A DNA stretch of 64,000 bases from Paraburkholderia bryophila. Its GTDB lineage: Bacteria > Pseudomonadota > Gammaproteobacteria > Burkholderiales > Burkholderiaceae. Positions 1 to 7,980 of this stretch are shown here, piece by piece; position 1 is the stretch's first letter, and every line of letters begins with the position of its first letter. A model generated the notes under the pieces. That model had not been told where the DNA came from and did no database searches. It saw nothing but the letters and a program-made list of their open reading frames with translations. A program made the translations under genes and the position numbers. The stretch covers positions 105,824 to 169,823 of the forward strand of contig NZ_QLTK01000013.1 in the NCBI RefSeq assembly GCF_003269035.1. Direction: 5' to 3'.

Positions 1-203
1 TCAAGAAGCTGAGGGAGATTCGCCCGTATGTGATCGTCGGTGCGTTTATCATTTCCGCCGTGGTGACGCCGCCGGACGTGTTCTCGCAACTGATTCTGGC
101 GATTCCGCTGATCGTGCTGTACGAGGCGGGGATCATCGCGGCGCGGTTGATCGTCGGCAAGCAACCGGCGGCGGTGACCGACGAGGCAAGTCCGCCGAAT
201 TGA
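1..203 (+). CDS. tatC: Sec-independent translocase subunit TatC, C-terminal end (5' truncated by window)
   Basis: The open frame enters from the left edge and ends with TGA at 201-203. The peptide contains RPYVIVGAFIISAVVTPPD followed by VFSQLILAIPLIVLYEAG, the last two transmembrane helices typical of TatC, the twin-arginine signal receptor of the inner membrane. The tail after VGK is short and polar, as expected for a cytoplasmic C-terminus. TatC moves folded proteins across the membrane; the Rieske subunit PetA encoded at 2600 is a likely client. A strong bidirectional terminator follows. Only about 66 residues are visible. Confidence 0.95.
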   Translation, partial: KKLREIRPYVIVGAFIISAVVTPPDVFSQLILAIPLIVLYEAGIIAARLIVGKQPAAVTDEASPPN

Positions 204-270
204 GTTCGGTTCTGATTCGCTGGCGAGGTTTCGTTGCAGCGAGGCGGTTTAATCAGAAAGGCCGCAAGGC

Positions 271-311
271 AAACAAAAAGGGCAGTCCGCAATGGACTGC
301 CCTTTTTGTTT
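271..311. terminator. Bidirectional intrinsic terminator between tatC and the HtrA-type protease gene
   Basis: The arm AAAAAGGGCAGTCC is followed by a GCAAT loop and GGACTGCCCTTTTT. The stem is GC-rich and flanked by A and T tracts, so it can stop transcription in both directions. It sits between convergent genes, tatC (+) and the protease gene (-). Confidence 0.9.
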
Positions 312-332
312 TTGCTGCGGTGGTCTGTGGTT

Positions 333-1562
333 TCAGCCGCCGTCGTCGTCCTGCTGATCGCCGCCGCCATTGTCGTTATCTTCAGCAGGCTGCTTGGGCG
401 GCGCGGGGCGCTTGCCGATGGTCACATCCAGATCCATTTCGTGGCCCTTGCGCACGAGGTGCACCTTCGCGGCCGTGCCCGGCTTGATCTGCGCAATCAC
501 GTTCAACAAACGGGTGGTGTCCGTAATCTCCTGACCGTTCACGCTCACCAGAATGTCGCCCGGCTTGATGCCCGCGCGGTCGGCAGGACCATTCTTCAAC
601 ACACCGGCGACGATCGCCCCCGACTTCTGCTCGAGCCCGAACGACTCGGCGATTTCCGGCGTCACGTCCTGCGGCTCGACGCCAATCCAGCCACGCGTGA
701 CCGACCCGGTCGTGATGATGCTTTCCAGCACGCTGCGCGCCGTCGACACGGGAATCGCAAAGCCGATGCCCAACGAGCCGCCGGAACGCGAATAAATCGC
801 CGTGTTGATGCCGAGCAGATTGCCGTTCACGTCGACCAGCGCACCACCTGAGTTGCCCGGATTGATTGCCGCGTCGGTCTGAATGAAGTTTTCGAACGTA
901 TTGATGCCGAGGTGGCTGCGCCCGAGCGCGCTGACAATGCCCATGGTCACCGTCTGGCCGACACCGAACGGATTACCGATCGCCAGCACCACGTCGCCCA
1001 CGCGCGTCTGGTCCATACGGCCGAGCGTGATGGTAGGCAGGTTGGTCATGTTGACCTTCAGCACGGCCAGGTCTGTTTCGGGATCGACGCCGATGACCTT
1101 CGCGTTCGTGGTTCGACCGTCGGCCAGCGCGATTTCGATCTGATCGGCGCCGTCCACGACGTGCTGGTTCGTTAGAATGTAACCTTCCGAACTCACTATC
1201 ACACCCGAGCCCAGGTTGGATGCGGGCTCCTGCTGCTGCTTACGGTTGTTCTTGTCGCCGAAGAAGTAGCGGAACAGCGGATCTTTCGCGCGCGGGTCGG
1301 GTGGCAGTGAGCCATCCTTGCTGGAGAACACGTTGACGACCGCGGGCATCGCCTTCTGGGCGGCGTCTGCATAAGACGCCTGAGCGGGGCCGCTGCCGAT
1401 GCCAGGCGCCACTTCCCGGAGGGCGACGATCGGTTCGGCGAGTTGCTTGCCGAATTGCCCTTGACGCTGGAGCCACTGCGGTTTGAGCGTCGCAATGATG
1501 AACATCAGCGCCAACAGCACAGTCACCGCTTGGGCAAAGAACAGCCAAAAGCGTCTAAGCAT
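333..1562 (-). CDS. Membrane-anchored HtrA/DegS-type serine protease with one PDZ domain
   Basis: A 409-residue S1C (Do/HtrA) protease. Residues about 8-25 form one hydrophobic N-terminal anchor. The chymotrypsin-like domain (about 65-285) carries His134 (TNQHVVDG), Asp164 (DPETDLAVLKV) and Ser238 (NPGNSGGAL), so the catalytic triad is intact. One PDZ domain follows (about 290-383), then a Gly/Asp-rich tail. One TM anchor plus a single PDZ matches DegS, whereas DegP and DegQ have two PDZ domains. DegS-type enzymes sense misfolded envelope proteins in the periplasm. Whether this one cleaves an anti-sigma factor is unknown, since no rseA is nearby. The gene is head-to-head with the Nif3 gene, 19 bp apart. 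Confidence 0.9.
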   Translation of the reverse strand: MLRRFWLFFAQAVTVLLALMFIIATLKPQWLQRQGQFGKQLAEPIVALREVAPGIGSGPAQASYADAAQKAMPAVVNVFSSKDGSLPPDPRAKDPLFRYFFGDKNNRKQQQEPASNLGSGVIVSSEGYILTNQHVVDGADQIEIALADGRTTNAKVIGVDPETDLAVLKVNMTNLPTITLGRMDQTRVGDVVLAIGNPFGVGQTVTMGIVSALGRSHLGINTFENFIQTDAAINPGNSGGALVDVNGNLLGINTAIYSRSGGSLGIGFAIPVSTARSVLESIITTGSVTRGWIGVEPQDVTPEIAESFGLEQKSGAIVAGVLKNGPADRAGIKPGDILVSVNGQEITDTTRLLNVIAQIKPGTAAKVHLVRKGHEMDLDVTIGKRPAPPKQPAEDNDNGGGDQQDDDGG

Positions 1563-1581
1563 CTGAAGACTAGAGGTTTAT

Positions 1582-2328
1582 ATGGATCGGATCGAACTTG
1601 AATTGTACTTGAACAATCTCCTTGAAACCGCGCGCTTCAAGGACTATTGCCCCAATGGATTGCAGGTCGAAGGGCGACGTCGCATAAATAAGCTCGCGAC
1701 CGGCGTGACCGCGTCGGTGGCCTTTCTGGCGGCCGCGCTCGAGTGGGGCGCGGACGCCGTGCTGGTCCATCACGGCTACTTCTGGCGCAACGAAGCGCCG
1801 CAGATCACGGGCCGCAAACACGCGCGCCTGAAGCTGCTGATCGGCAACGATCTGAACCTGTTCGCCTACCATCTCCCGCTCGACGACCATCCGCTGTTCG
1901 GCAACAACGCGCAGATCGGCGAGAAGATGGGCTGGATCAGCGACGCGCGCTTCGGCGACAACGACCTCGGCTGGCTCGCCACGTTTCCGATGCCGATCAC
2001 GCTCTCGCACCTCACCGCCGAAATCGAGCAGACGCTCGGCCGCATGCCGCTCGTGTTCGGCGACCCGGACCGCGAGTTGCGCCGCGTGGGCTGGTGCACG
2101 GGCGCCGCGCAAGGCATGTTCGAGGCCGCCATCAACGCGGGCGCCGACGTCTATCTGACCGGCGAGGTGTCGGAGTCGGTCATGCACACGTCGGCGGAAA
2201 GCGGCGTGGCGTTTCTTGCGGCCGGCCATCACGCGACCGAGCGCTTCGGTGTGCAGGCGGTGGGCAAGCATCTGTCCGAGCAATTCGATATCGAGCACGT
2301 GTTTATCGATATCCCTAATCCGGTTTGA
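1582..2328 (+). CDS. Nif3-like dinuclear metal protein (YbgI/DUF34 family)
   Basis: A 248-residue protein of the Nif3/YbgI family, formerly annotated as GTP cyclohydrolase I type 2; the physiological reaction is not settled. The expected dimetal ligands are present: His63-His64 (LVHHGYFW), Asp101 (LPLDDHPLF), His216 and Glu220 (GHHATERFG). The positions agree closely with E. coli YbgI. The start ATG at 1582 is preceded by AGAGG. The same pairing with an HtrA protease and petABC recurs in betaproteobacteria, as far as I recall. Confidence 0.92.
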   Translation: MDRIELELYLNNLLETARFKDYCPNGLQVEGRRRINKLATGVTASVAFLAAALEWGADAVLVHHGYFWRNEAPQITGRKHARLKLLIGNDLNLFAYHLPLDDHPLFGNNAQIGEKMGWISDARFGDNDLGWLATFPMPITLSHLTAEIEQTLGRMPLVFGDPDRELRRVGWCTGAAQGMFEAAINAGADVYLTGEVSESVMHTSAESGVAFLAAGHHATERFGVQAVGKHLSEQFDIEHVFIDIPNPV

Positions 2329-2439
2329 ATCGCCCGGTAGGAAAAACCTGGCAAAAGCAATCCAAAAGCGGCGAAATGCCGCAGTCGGCGTATTAGCGAA
2401 GAAAAAGGTACGAATAACGCATAAGACGCTTAAAAGGCG

Positions 2440-2504
2440 GTGCGAAAAAGTTTGCGATTTGTACGGAGAAACCCTGATCTATCAAGGGCTTCGCACGGTT
2501 TTTG
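2440..2504 (+). terminator. Possible terminator or leader structure between the Nif3 gene and petA
   Basis: GTGCGAA (2440-2446) can pair with TTCGCAC (2490-2496), and GGTTTTT follows directly. The loop is long (43 nt) and holds a small CCCT/AGGG helix. It could end Nif3 transcription or be part of the petA leader. The region 2329-2599 shows no other clear signal. Confidence 0.3.
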
Positions 2505-2599
2505 GCACTCGGCCCTTGTAAATGGCGACTCCATTCGCGCACACTAGCGGCGGTAGAAGCGACGTGAAGGAAAAATCCAACTCAGAAGTGGGGCGTGTG

Positions 2600-3220
2600 A
2601 TGCGAGACAAGGAAGATGAACGCGTCGACGGCGGCCGCCGTACCTGGCTGATTGCGACGACCGTAGCAGGTGGCATAGGAGGTGTTGCCACTGTCGTACC
2701 CTTTGTTAGTTCGTTTGCACCATCTGAAAAGGCCAAGGCAGCAGGTGCCCCGGTCGAAGTCGATATTAGTGATCTCAAGCCGGGCGACATGAAGACCGTT
2801 GCCTGGCGCGGTAAGCCGGTGTGGATCATCAACCGCACCGACAGAATGCTCGCCGATGTCCAGAAAGCCGATAACGAAGTAGCGGATCCCCACACCAAGA
2901 ATCCTTTTTCGATGCCGTTGCCGGAGTACTGCAACAACGAATTCCGTTCACGCACCGATCACAAGAACCTTTTTGTCGCCGTCGCCGTGTGCACCCATCT
3001 GGGCTGCACGCCGACACCGCGCTTCCAGGAGGGCGCGCAGCCCAATCTGCCGGACGACTGGCCAGGCGGCTTCCTATGCCCTTGCCACGGCTCGACCTAC
3101 GACATGGCCGGCCGCGTCTTCAAGAACAAACCTGCGCCGCAGAACCTCGACATCCCGCCCTACATGTTCACCACGGCCACCAGCCTCGTGATCGGCAAGG
3201 ACGAGAAAGGAGAAGCGTAA
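2600..3220 (+). CDS. petA: Ubiquinol-cytochrome c reductase, Rieske iron-sulfur subunit
   Basis: A 206-residue Rieske protein of complex III. The ATG at 2600 is chosen because AGTGGGG lies upstream and the N-terminus then starts with the usual betaproteobacterial MRDKEDERVD; the frame is open upstream but lacks support. A twin-arginine motif (GRRTWLIAT, Arg13-Arg14) precedes the single membrane anchor (about 16-36), so export is by Tat. Cluster box 1 is CTHLGC (Cys131, His133, Cys136) and box 2 is CPCHGS (Cys160, Cys162, His163). Cys131, His133, Cys160 and His163 bind the 2Fe-2S cluster, and Cys136-Cys162 form the disulfide. It overlaps petB by one base (TAATG), indicating translational coupling. 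Confidence 0.97.
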   Translation: MRDKEDERVDGGRRTWLIATTVAGGIGGVATVVPFVSSFAPSEKAKAAGAPVEVDISDLKPGDMKTVAWRGKPVWIINRTDRMLADVQKADNEVADPHTKNPFSMPLPEYCNNEFRSRTDHKNLFVAVAVCTHLGCTPTPRFQEGAQPNLPDDWPGGFLCPCHGSTYDMAGRVFKNKPAPQNLDIPPYMFTTATSLVIGKDEKGEA

Positions 3221-4599
3221 TGGCGATCGAACACGAAGTAGAGACGACCGGGCTGGTCGGCTGGATTGACCGGCGCTTTCCGCTGACTTCCACCTGGAAA
3301 AAGCACGTTTCCGAGTACTACGCGCCGAAGAATTTCAATTTCTGGTACTTCTTCGGTTCGCTTGCGCTGCTGGTGCTGGTCAATCAGATCGTCACCGGCA
3401 TCTTCCTCACCATGAACTACAAGCCCGACGCGACGCTCGCGTTCTCGTCGGTCGAGTACATCATGCGTGAGGTGCCGTGGGGCTGGCTGATCCGTTATAT
3501 GCACTCCACGGGCGCGTCGATGTTCTTCGTCGTCGTGTATCTGCATATGTTCCGCGGGCTGATGTACGGCTCGTACCGCAAGCCGCGCGAACTGGTGTGG
3601 GTGTTCGGCTGCGCGATCTTTCTGTGCCTGATGGCCGAGGCGTTCTTCGGCTATCTGTTGCCGTGGGGGCAGATGTCGTTCTGGGGCGCGCAGGTGATCG
3701 TGAACCTGTTCTCGGCGATTCCGTTCATCGGACCGGATCTGTCGCTGTGGATTCGCGGCGACTATGTGGTCTCGGACGTTACGTTGAACCGCTTCTTCGC
3801 GTTTCACGTGATCGCGATTCCGCTGGTGCTGATCGGGCTGGTGGTCGCGCATCTGGTGGCGCTGCACGAAGTGGGGTCGAACAACCCGGACGGCATCGAG
3901 ATCAAGGCGAAGAAGGACCCGGACGGCATTCCGCTCGACGGTATTCCGTTTCATCCGTATTACTCGGTGCACGATTTCATGGGCGTGTCGGTGTTCCTGT
4001 TTATTTTCGCCGCGATCATCTTCTTCGCGCCGGAAATGGGCGGGTACTTCCTGGAAGCGAATAACTTCATTCCGGCTAATCCGCTGCAAACGCCGCAGGA
4101 AATTGCGCCAGTGTGGTACTTCACCGCGTTCTATGCGATGTTGCGCGCCACGACGGATCAGTTCAAGTACGTGCTGATGATCGCGATCGCGGCGCTCGGG
4201 CTGCTTGCACTGGTGCGCGCGCACGGCAAGTGGAAGCTCGGCTTGCCAGTGCTCGCGGTGCTGGTGATTCTGGCCATGGCTTTCACCGAATCGAAGTTCT
4301 GGGGTGTGGTGGTGATGGGCGGCGCGGTGATCTCGCTGTTCTTCCTGCCGTGGCTCGACCGCTCGCCGGTCAAGTCGATCCGCTACCGGCCGTTTTTTCA
4401 CAAGGTGTTCTACGGGATCTTCGTGGTCGTCTTCCTGACCCTCGGTTTCCTTGGCACGAAACCGCCGTCGCCGGCGTCCACGTTGATCGCGCAGATCTGC
4501 GCGCTGATCTATTTCGCGTTTTTCCTCGGTATGCCGTTCTGGACGCGGCTTGGCACGTTCAAGCAGCCACCCGAACGGGTGCGGTTCAAGCCTCACTAA
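3220..4599 (+). CDS. petB: Ubiquinol-cytochrome c reductase, cytochrome b subunit
   Basis: A 459-residue full-length cytochrome b with eight hydrophobic helices. Heme ligands are His95/His109 (RYMHSTG, YLHMFRG) and His196/His211 (FAFHVIA, VVAHLVALHEVG). The second pair has 14 intervening residues, one more than in mitochondrial cytochrome b. The Qo-site motif reads PVWY instead of PEWY, a variant known from beta- and gammaproteobacteria. It carries quinol oxidation and reduction in the inner membrane. The start ATG overlaps the petA stop, and petC follows after 22 nt. Confidence 0.97.
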   Translation: MAIEHEVETTGLVGWIDRRFPLTSTWKKHVSEYYAPKNFNFWYFFGSLALLVLVNQIVTGIFLTMNYKPDATLAFSSVEYIMREVPWGWLIRYMHSTGASMFFVVVYLHMFRGLMYGSYRKPRELVWVFGCAIFLCLMAEAFFGYLLPWGQMSFWGAQVIVNLFSAIPFIGPDLSLWIRGDYVVSDVTLNRFFAFHVIAIPLVLIGLVVAHLVALHEVGSNNPDGIEIKAKKDPDGIPLDGIPFHPYYSVHDFMGVSVFLFIFAAIIFFAPEMGGYFLEANNFIPANPLQTPQEIAPVWYFTAFYAMLRATTDQFKYVLMIAIAALGLLALVRAHGKWKLGLPVLAVLVILAMAFTESKFWGVVVMGGAVISLFFLPWLDRSPVKSIRYRPFFHKVFYGIFVVVFLTLGFLGTKPPSPASTLIAQICALIYFAFFLGMPFWTRLGTFKQPPERVRFKPH

Positions 4600-4621
4600 T
4601 CGCAAGCCAGGAGAACACGAA

Positions 4622-5377
4622 ATGAAAAAACTGCTTAGGAAGTGCGCGTTGATCGGCGCGACACTGCTCGCGGTGCTGGGTACACCGGCGCACGCGGACG
4701 AGAATTTCCCTCTCGACCGCGCGCCCGATAACGCGGAGAATTTCGCTTCTTTGCAGCACGGCGCGCAATTGTTTGTAAACTATTGCCTGAATTGCCATAG
4801 CGCGAACCTGATGCGCTACAACCGGCTGACCGACCTCGGCATCAAGCCGGCGGAAATTCAGTCGAACCTGCTTTTTACTACCGACAAAATCGGCAACACC
4901 ATGACCGTGGCAATGCGCCCGGACGACGCGAAAGCGTGGTTCGGCGCAACGCCGCCGGATTTGTCGGTGGAAGCGCGGGCGCGCGGCAAAGACTGGCTGT
5001 ACACGTATCTACGCAGTTTTTATCGCGACGATACACGGCCGACCGGCTGGAACAATCTGGTGTATGAAAACGTGAGCATGCCGCATGTGCTGTGGCAGCT
5101 TCAGGGGCAACGTACCGCGAAGTTCGGTGACGATACCGACGAAAAAACGGGTGAGACGGTACACAAATTTGTCGGCTACCAGCAGGTCACTCCGGGGACG
5201 ATGTCGCCGGTAGATTATGATTCTGCTGTGGCCGACCTCGTGTCGTACCTGTCATGGATGTCCGAACCGACGCAGAAAACCCGCAAACAGCTTGGCGTGT
5301 GGGTACTGATGTTCCTCGGCGTCCTGAGCTTTTTCGCCTGGCGACTGAACGCCGCGTACTGGAAACATATCAAATAA
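4622..5377 (+). CDS. petC: Ubiquinol-cytochrome c reductase, cytochrome c1 subunit
   Basis: A 251-residue cytochrome c1. The ATG at 4622 has an AGGAG ribosome site at 4609-4613. A Sec signal peptide (1-25, ending AHA) is followed by the heme-binding motif CLNCH (Cys55, Cys58, His59). The c1-typical block AMRPDDAKAWFGATPPDLS follows, and the protein ends in one transmembrane anchor (QLGVWVLMFLGVLSFFAW) with a short cytoplasmic tail. It passes electrons from the Rieske cluster to soluble cytochrome c on the periplasmic side. It is the last gene of the petABC operon. Confidence 0.97.
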   Translation: MKKLLRKCALIGATLLAVLGTPAHADENFPLDRAPDNAENFASLQHGAQLFVNYCLNCHSANLMRYNRLTDLGIKPAEIQSNLLFTTDKIGNTMTVAMRPDDAKAWFGATPPDLSVEARARGKDWLYTYLRSFYRDDTRPTGWNNLVYENVSMPHVLWQLQGQRTAKFGDDTDEKTGETVHKFVGYQQVTPGTMSPVDYDSAVADLVSYLSWMSEPTQKTRKQLGVWVLMFLGVLSFFAWRLNAAYWKHIK

Positions 5378-5472
5378 TCACGCCGTCACGCGGCGTGGGG
5401 CCGGCGCCAGGAAAAACCTGTTGAACGGTTTTTCCGCGCGCTGGCCTTTCAGCTTTTTGAGGAAACGTAAAC

Positions 5473-6084
5473 ATGATGGTTCTGTATTCCGGCACAACTA
5501 GCCCGTTCTGCCAGCGCTGCCGGCTGGTGTTGTTCGAAAAGGGCATGGACTTCGAAATCCGCGACGTCGACCTGTTTAACAAGCCGGAAGACATCGCCGT
5601 GATGAATCCGTATGGTCAAGTGCCGATTCTCGTCGAACGGGACCTGATTCTGTATGAATCGAACATCATCAACGAGTACATCGACGAGCGCTTCCCGCAC
5701 CCGCAACTGATGCCGGCCGATCCGGTTCAGCGCGCGCGCGCCCGTCTGTTCCTGCTGAACTTCGAAAAGGAACTGTTCGTTCACGTCGGCACGCTCGAAA
5801 ACGAAAAGGGCAAGGCCGCCGAGAAGAATCACGAGAAGGCTCGCCTCGCGATCCGCGATCGCCTGACGCAGCTCGCACCGATCTTCCTCAAGAACAAGTA
5901 CATGCTCGGCGAAGATTTCTCGATGCTCGACGTCGCGATCGCGCCGCTGCTGTGGCGTCTGGATCACTACGGCATCGAACTGTCGAAGAACGCAGCACCG
6001 CTGATGAAGTACGCCGAGCGCATTTTCAGCCGCCCGGCTTATATCGAAGCGCTGACGCCGTCGGAAAAGGTGATGCGTCGTTGA
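5473..6084 (+). CDS. sspA: Stringent starvation protein A, GST-fold
   Basis: A 203-residue protein with an N-terminal thioredoxin-like GST domain (VLYSGTTSPFCQRCRLVL, then GQVPILVERDLILYESNIIN) and a helical C-terminal GST domain. SspA binds RNA polymerase during starvation and acid stress in E. coli and is not thought to conjugate glutathione. Two adjacent ATG codons (5473 and 5476) follow a GAGGAAACG site; the first is used here. It lies 95 bp after petC and 70 bp before sspB, the common betaproteobacterial pet-ssp arrangement. Confidence 0.95.
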   Translation: MMVLYSGTTSPFCQRCRLVLFEKGMDFEIRDVDLFNKPEDIAVMNPYGQVPILVERDLILYESNIINEYIDERFPHPQLMPADPVQRARARLFLLNFEKELFVHVGTLENEKGKAAEKNHEKARLAIRDRLTQLAPIFLKNKYMLGEDFSMLDVAIAPLLWRLDHYGIELSKNAAPLMKYAERIFSRPAYIEALTPSEKVMRR

Positions 6085-6154
6085 GTTTGGCTTTAGGGTG
6101 CGGGCGTCGCGCGCCAAGGGTGGCGCGGCCCCGCATCCGGTAAGAGGACAGTAG

Positions 6155-6661
6155 ATGCCAGAGATTTCCACCAAGCCTTATCTGTTGCGCGCGTTGTATG
6201 AGTGGTGCACGGATAACGGCTATACGCCGCACATCGCGGTTCGGGTCGACAATCAGACGCGCGTGCCGCGTCAGTTTGTGCGCGACAACGAAATCGTGTT
6301 GAACATCAGCTTCGAGGCGACCAGCCAGCTGCAGATGGGCAACGAGTGGATCGAGTTCAGCGCGCGCTTCTCCGGCAAGTCGCACAAGATCGAGGTGCCG
6401 ATCGCCAATATTCTCGCGATCTACGCGCGTGAAAATGGGCAAGGCATGGCGTTTCCGGTCGAGTCGGCAGGCGGTGAGGCGCAAGATTCCGGTGCCGACG
6501 CGGAACTGGCGGACGAAACCGAAGCGCCCGCCGCACCGCGCGCGGTCGAAACGTCGGCGGCCGACGCTGCGGCCAAAGCCGAGACCGCCACGGACGGCCC
6601 GCAGCCGGACGACGATGGTTCAAAAGGTGGCGGAAGGGCTCGCCTCAAGATCGTAAAATGA
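6155..6661 (+). CDS. sspB: ClpXP specificity-enhancing factor SspB
   Basis: A 168-residue SspB adaptor that delivers ssrA-tagged proteins to ClpXP. The folded N-terminal part (about 1-105, TKPYLLRALYEWCTDNGYTP through IANILAIYARENGQGMAFP) binds the tag. A long Ala/Glu-rich flexible linker (about 110-158) follows. The extreme C-terminus RARLKIVK corresponds to the ClpX-binding tail of E. coli SspB. It lies directly after sspA and is probably co-transcribed; the tRNA-Thr gene begins 19 bp downstream. Confidence 0.95.
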   Translation: MPEISTKPYLLRALYEWCTDNGYTPHIAVRVDNQTRVPRQFVRDNEIVLNISFEATSQLQMGNEWIEFSARFSGKSHKIEVPIANILAIYARENGQGMAFPVESAGGEAQDSGADAELADETEAPAAPRAVETSAADAAAKAETATDGPQPDDDGSKGGGRARLKIVK

Positions 6662-6680
6662 AGTAGAATCACGGCCTCAT

Positions 6681-6756
6681 GCCGGCTTAGCTCATCAGGT
6701 AGAGCGCTTGACTTGTAATCATGAGGTGGCGGGTTCGAGTCCTGCAGCCGGCACCA
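6681..6756 (+). tRNA. tRNA-Thr, anticodon TGT, with encoded CCA
   Basis: A complete cloverleaf can be drawn: acceptor GCCGGCT/AGCCGGC, D stem GCTC/GAGC, anticodon loop CTTGTAA with TGT, T arm GCGGG/CCTGC with loop TTCGAGT, and terminal ACCA. The anticodon stem CTTGA/TCATG has a U-U opposition at positions 28 and 42. A TAGAAT element at 6664-6669 is a possible -10 box, and a strong terminator follows at 6764. Confidence 0.97.
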
Positions 6757-6763
6757 GAAGTAC

Positions 6764-6802
6764 AAAACGGGGTTTCTGTTCATTCAGAAACCCCGTTTTT
6801 TT
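6764..6802 (+). terminator. Intrinsic terminator after tRNA-Thr
   Basis: AAAACGGGGTTTCTG, loop TTCATT, CAGAAACCCCGTTTT followed by a T7 run at 6796-6802. It ends the tRNA transcript and probably any sspAB read-through. Confidence 0.92.
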
Positions 6803-6848
6803 ATTGGCGTTCTCGCCGGCAGCATTTGGAGAGGGCGCGTAAACGAAA

Positions 6849-6883
6849 CGAGTGGCGGAGACGCAATGCATGTCCGCCACTCG
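6849..6883. repeat. 11-bp perfect inverted repeat in the intergenic region before the first tetR gene
   Basis: CGAGTGGCGGA (6849-6859) and TCCGCCACTCG (6873-6883) form a perfect stem around a 13-nt loop. A T6 stretch inside CTTAATTTTTTAATTAG lies 18 nt further on, too far for a standard terminator. The gap 6803-7118 otherwise holds only the tetR promoter region. Confidence 0.5.
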
Positions 6884-7057
6884 AGTACATCAAAGGCTTA
6901 ATTTTTTAATTAGTGCTTCGGCGGCCGTGCGGCGCCGCTGTGCGCGGTCTCTCAGGTCCTAGTGGGTACGGCCTTTCCCATAGGTTGAGAATGACTATAG
7001 CGGGGCGATACGGATCTGTCTATTGTTTGGCGGGAAAGCCCTGGTTACATCAAACGC

Positions 7058-7088
7058 CAAGTTAGACAACTTGCTGCACTTGTATAAT
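7058..7088 (+). promoter_or_regulatory. Promoter of tetR gene 7119 with overlapping palindromic operator
   Basis: A perfect -10 box TATAAT lies at 7083-7088. The -35 region (TTAGAC, 7062-7067, 15-bp spacer) is inside the perfect inverted repeat CAAGTT-AGAC-AACTTG at 7058-7073. Such placement suits autorepression by the TetR protein encoded 31 bp downstream. Binding itself is inferred. Confidence 0.6.
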
Positions 7089-7118
7089 CAATACGCATAA
7101 TTCATTACCAAGGTCGCC

Positions 7119-7688
7119 GTGTCAGATAAGCGTCAACAGATTCTCGATACCGCAACGTCGCTGTTCGGCAAGCATGGCTACCACGCTGTGGGCGTGGATT
7201 GGATCATCGCCGATTCCGGGGTGGCGAAAATGACCATGTACCGGTATTTTCCGTCCAAGACCGACCTGGTGGTCGCCGTATTGCGAGAGCGTCAGGAGCA
7301 ATGCGCGGTGTCGCTCAAAGCTTTTGTCGACGAGGCCGATGCGCCGCTAGTCCGCCTCGAACGGGTGTTCGACTGGCATCGGGACTGGTTCGAAAGCGAC
7401 ACCTTCACGGGCTGCATGTTCACGCATGCTGCAGCTGAATTCGCTGACAAAGGCAGCAGCATCCACGAAATTAGTGTCGAACAGAAAGCGGGTCTCACGC
7501 AATTCATCGAGCAACTGCTAGCGGATCTCGTCTCGTCCGCACAGGCCAGAATCCTCGCGCCAGTCATGGTGATGCTGCTCGACGGCGCCACTCTGGCGGT
7601 GCAGATTTCCAGTCGAAAAGGCGCTGCGGGCGAAGCTTGGCATGCCGCGCGCGCCTTGCTGGCTGTGCATTCCGAGGCAATCGCTTAG
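7119..7688 (+). CDS. TetR-family transcriptional regulator
   Basis: A 189-residue TetR-type repressor starting at GTG 7119, with AAGG 6 nt upstream. The N-terminal helix-turn-helix reads ATSLFGKHGYHAVGVDWIIA then SGVAKMTMYRYFPSKTDL (about 9-50). The C-terminal ligand domain is helical, and its effector cannot be predicted. A palindrome over its own promoter (7058-7073) suggests autoregulation. No obvious target is adjacent: the next gene is a methyltransferase 292 bp downstream on the same strand. Confidence 0.9.
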   Translation: MSDKRQQILDTATSLFGKHGYHAVGVDWIIADSGVAKMTMYRYFPSKTDLVVAVLRERQEQCAVSLKAFVDEADAPLVRLERVFDWHRDWFESDTFTGCMFTHAAAEFADKGSSIHEISVEQKAGLTQFIEQLLADLVSSAQARILAPVMVMLLDGATLAVQISSRKGAAGEAWHAARALLAVHSEAIA

Positions 7689-7763
7689 AAGCGCGACGTG
7701 TGAAATAGATCGGCCGCTCAGCGTAGCGGTGAGGCGCGGAGCGGTCGAAAATCACCATATCTC

Positions 7764-7799
7764 TTTCACCTTGTCGATTGTAGACTTTTTTGTCCATAT
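7764..7799. repeat. 36-bp repeat, intergenic copy (second copy at 9784-9819)
   Basis: TTTCACCTTGTCGATTGT followed by AGACTTTTTTGTCCATAT. It matches 32 of 36 bases, without gaps, to 9784-9819 in the same orientation, and the first 18 bases are identical. This copy lies in the 292-bp gap between the tetR and methyltransferase genes. The rest of that gap (7689-7980) shows no convincing gene. Confidence 0.8.
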
Positions 7800-7980
7800 T
7801 CATTTGTTGAGACCGGTATCCAGCTTGTTGACCGGCGAATAGCGCACCGCTAACCCGGATGACAGAGGTACTATTCGGGCGTCAGTCAGTCGGCACCACT
7901 ATCCAGTACTCCGGCGGGCAACGCCCCCGACGACGCGAGTTTTCACCGCGTCCTTCCCGCAACACCGATCCCACCTCACC

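Noticed and set aside
3160..4605. Minus-strand frame opposite petB
   Set aside because: Only antisense to cytochrome b, rich in Arg and His; no homologous pattern seen.
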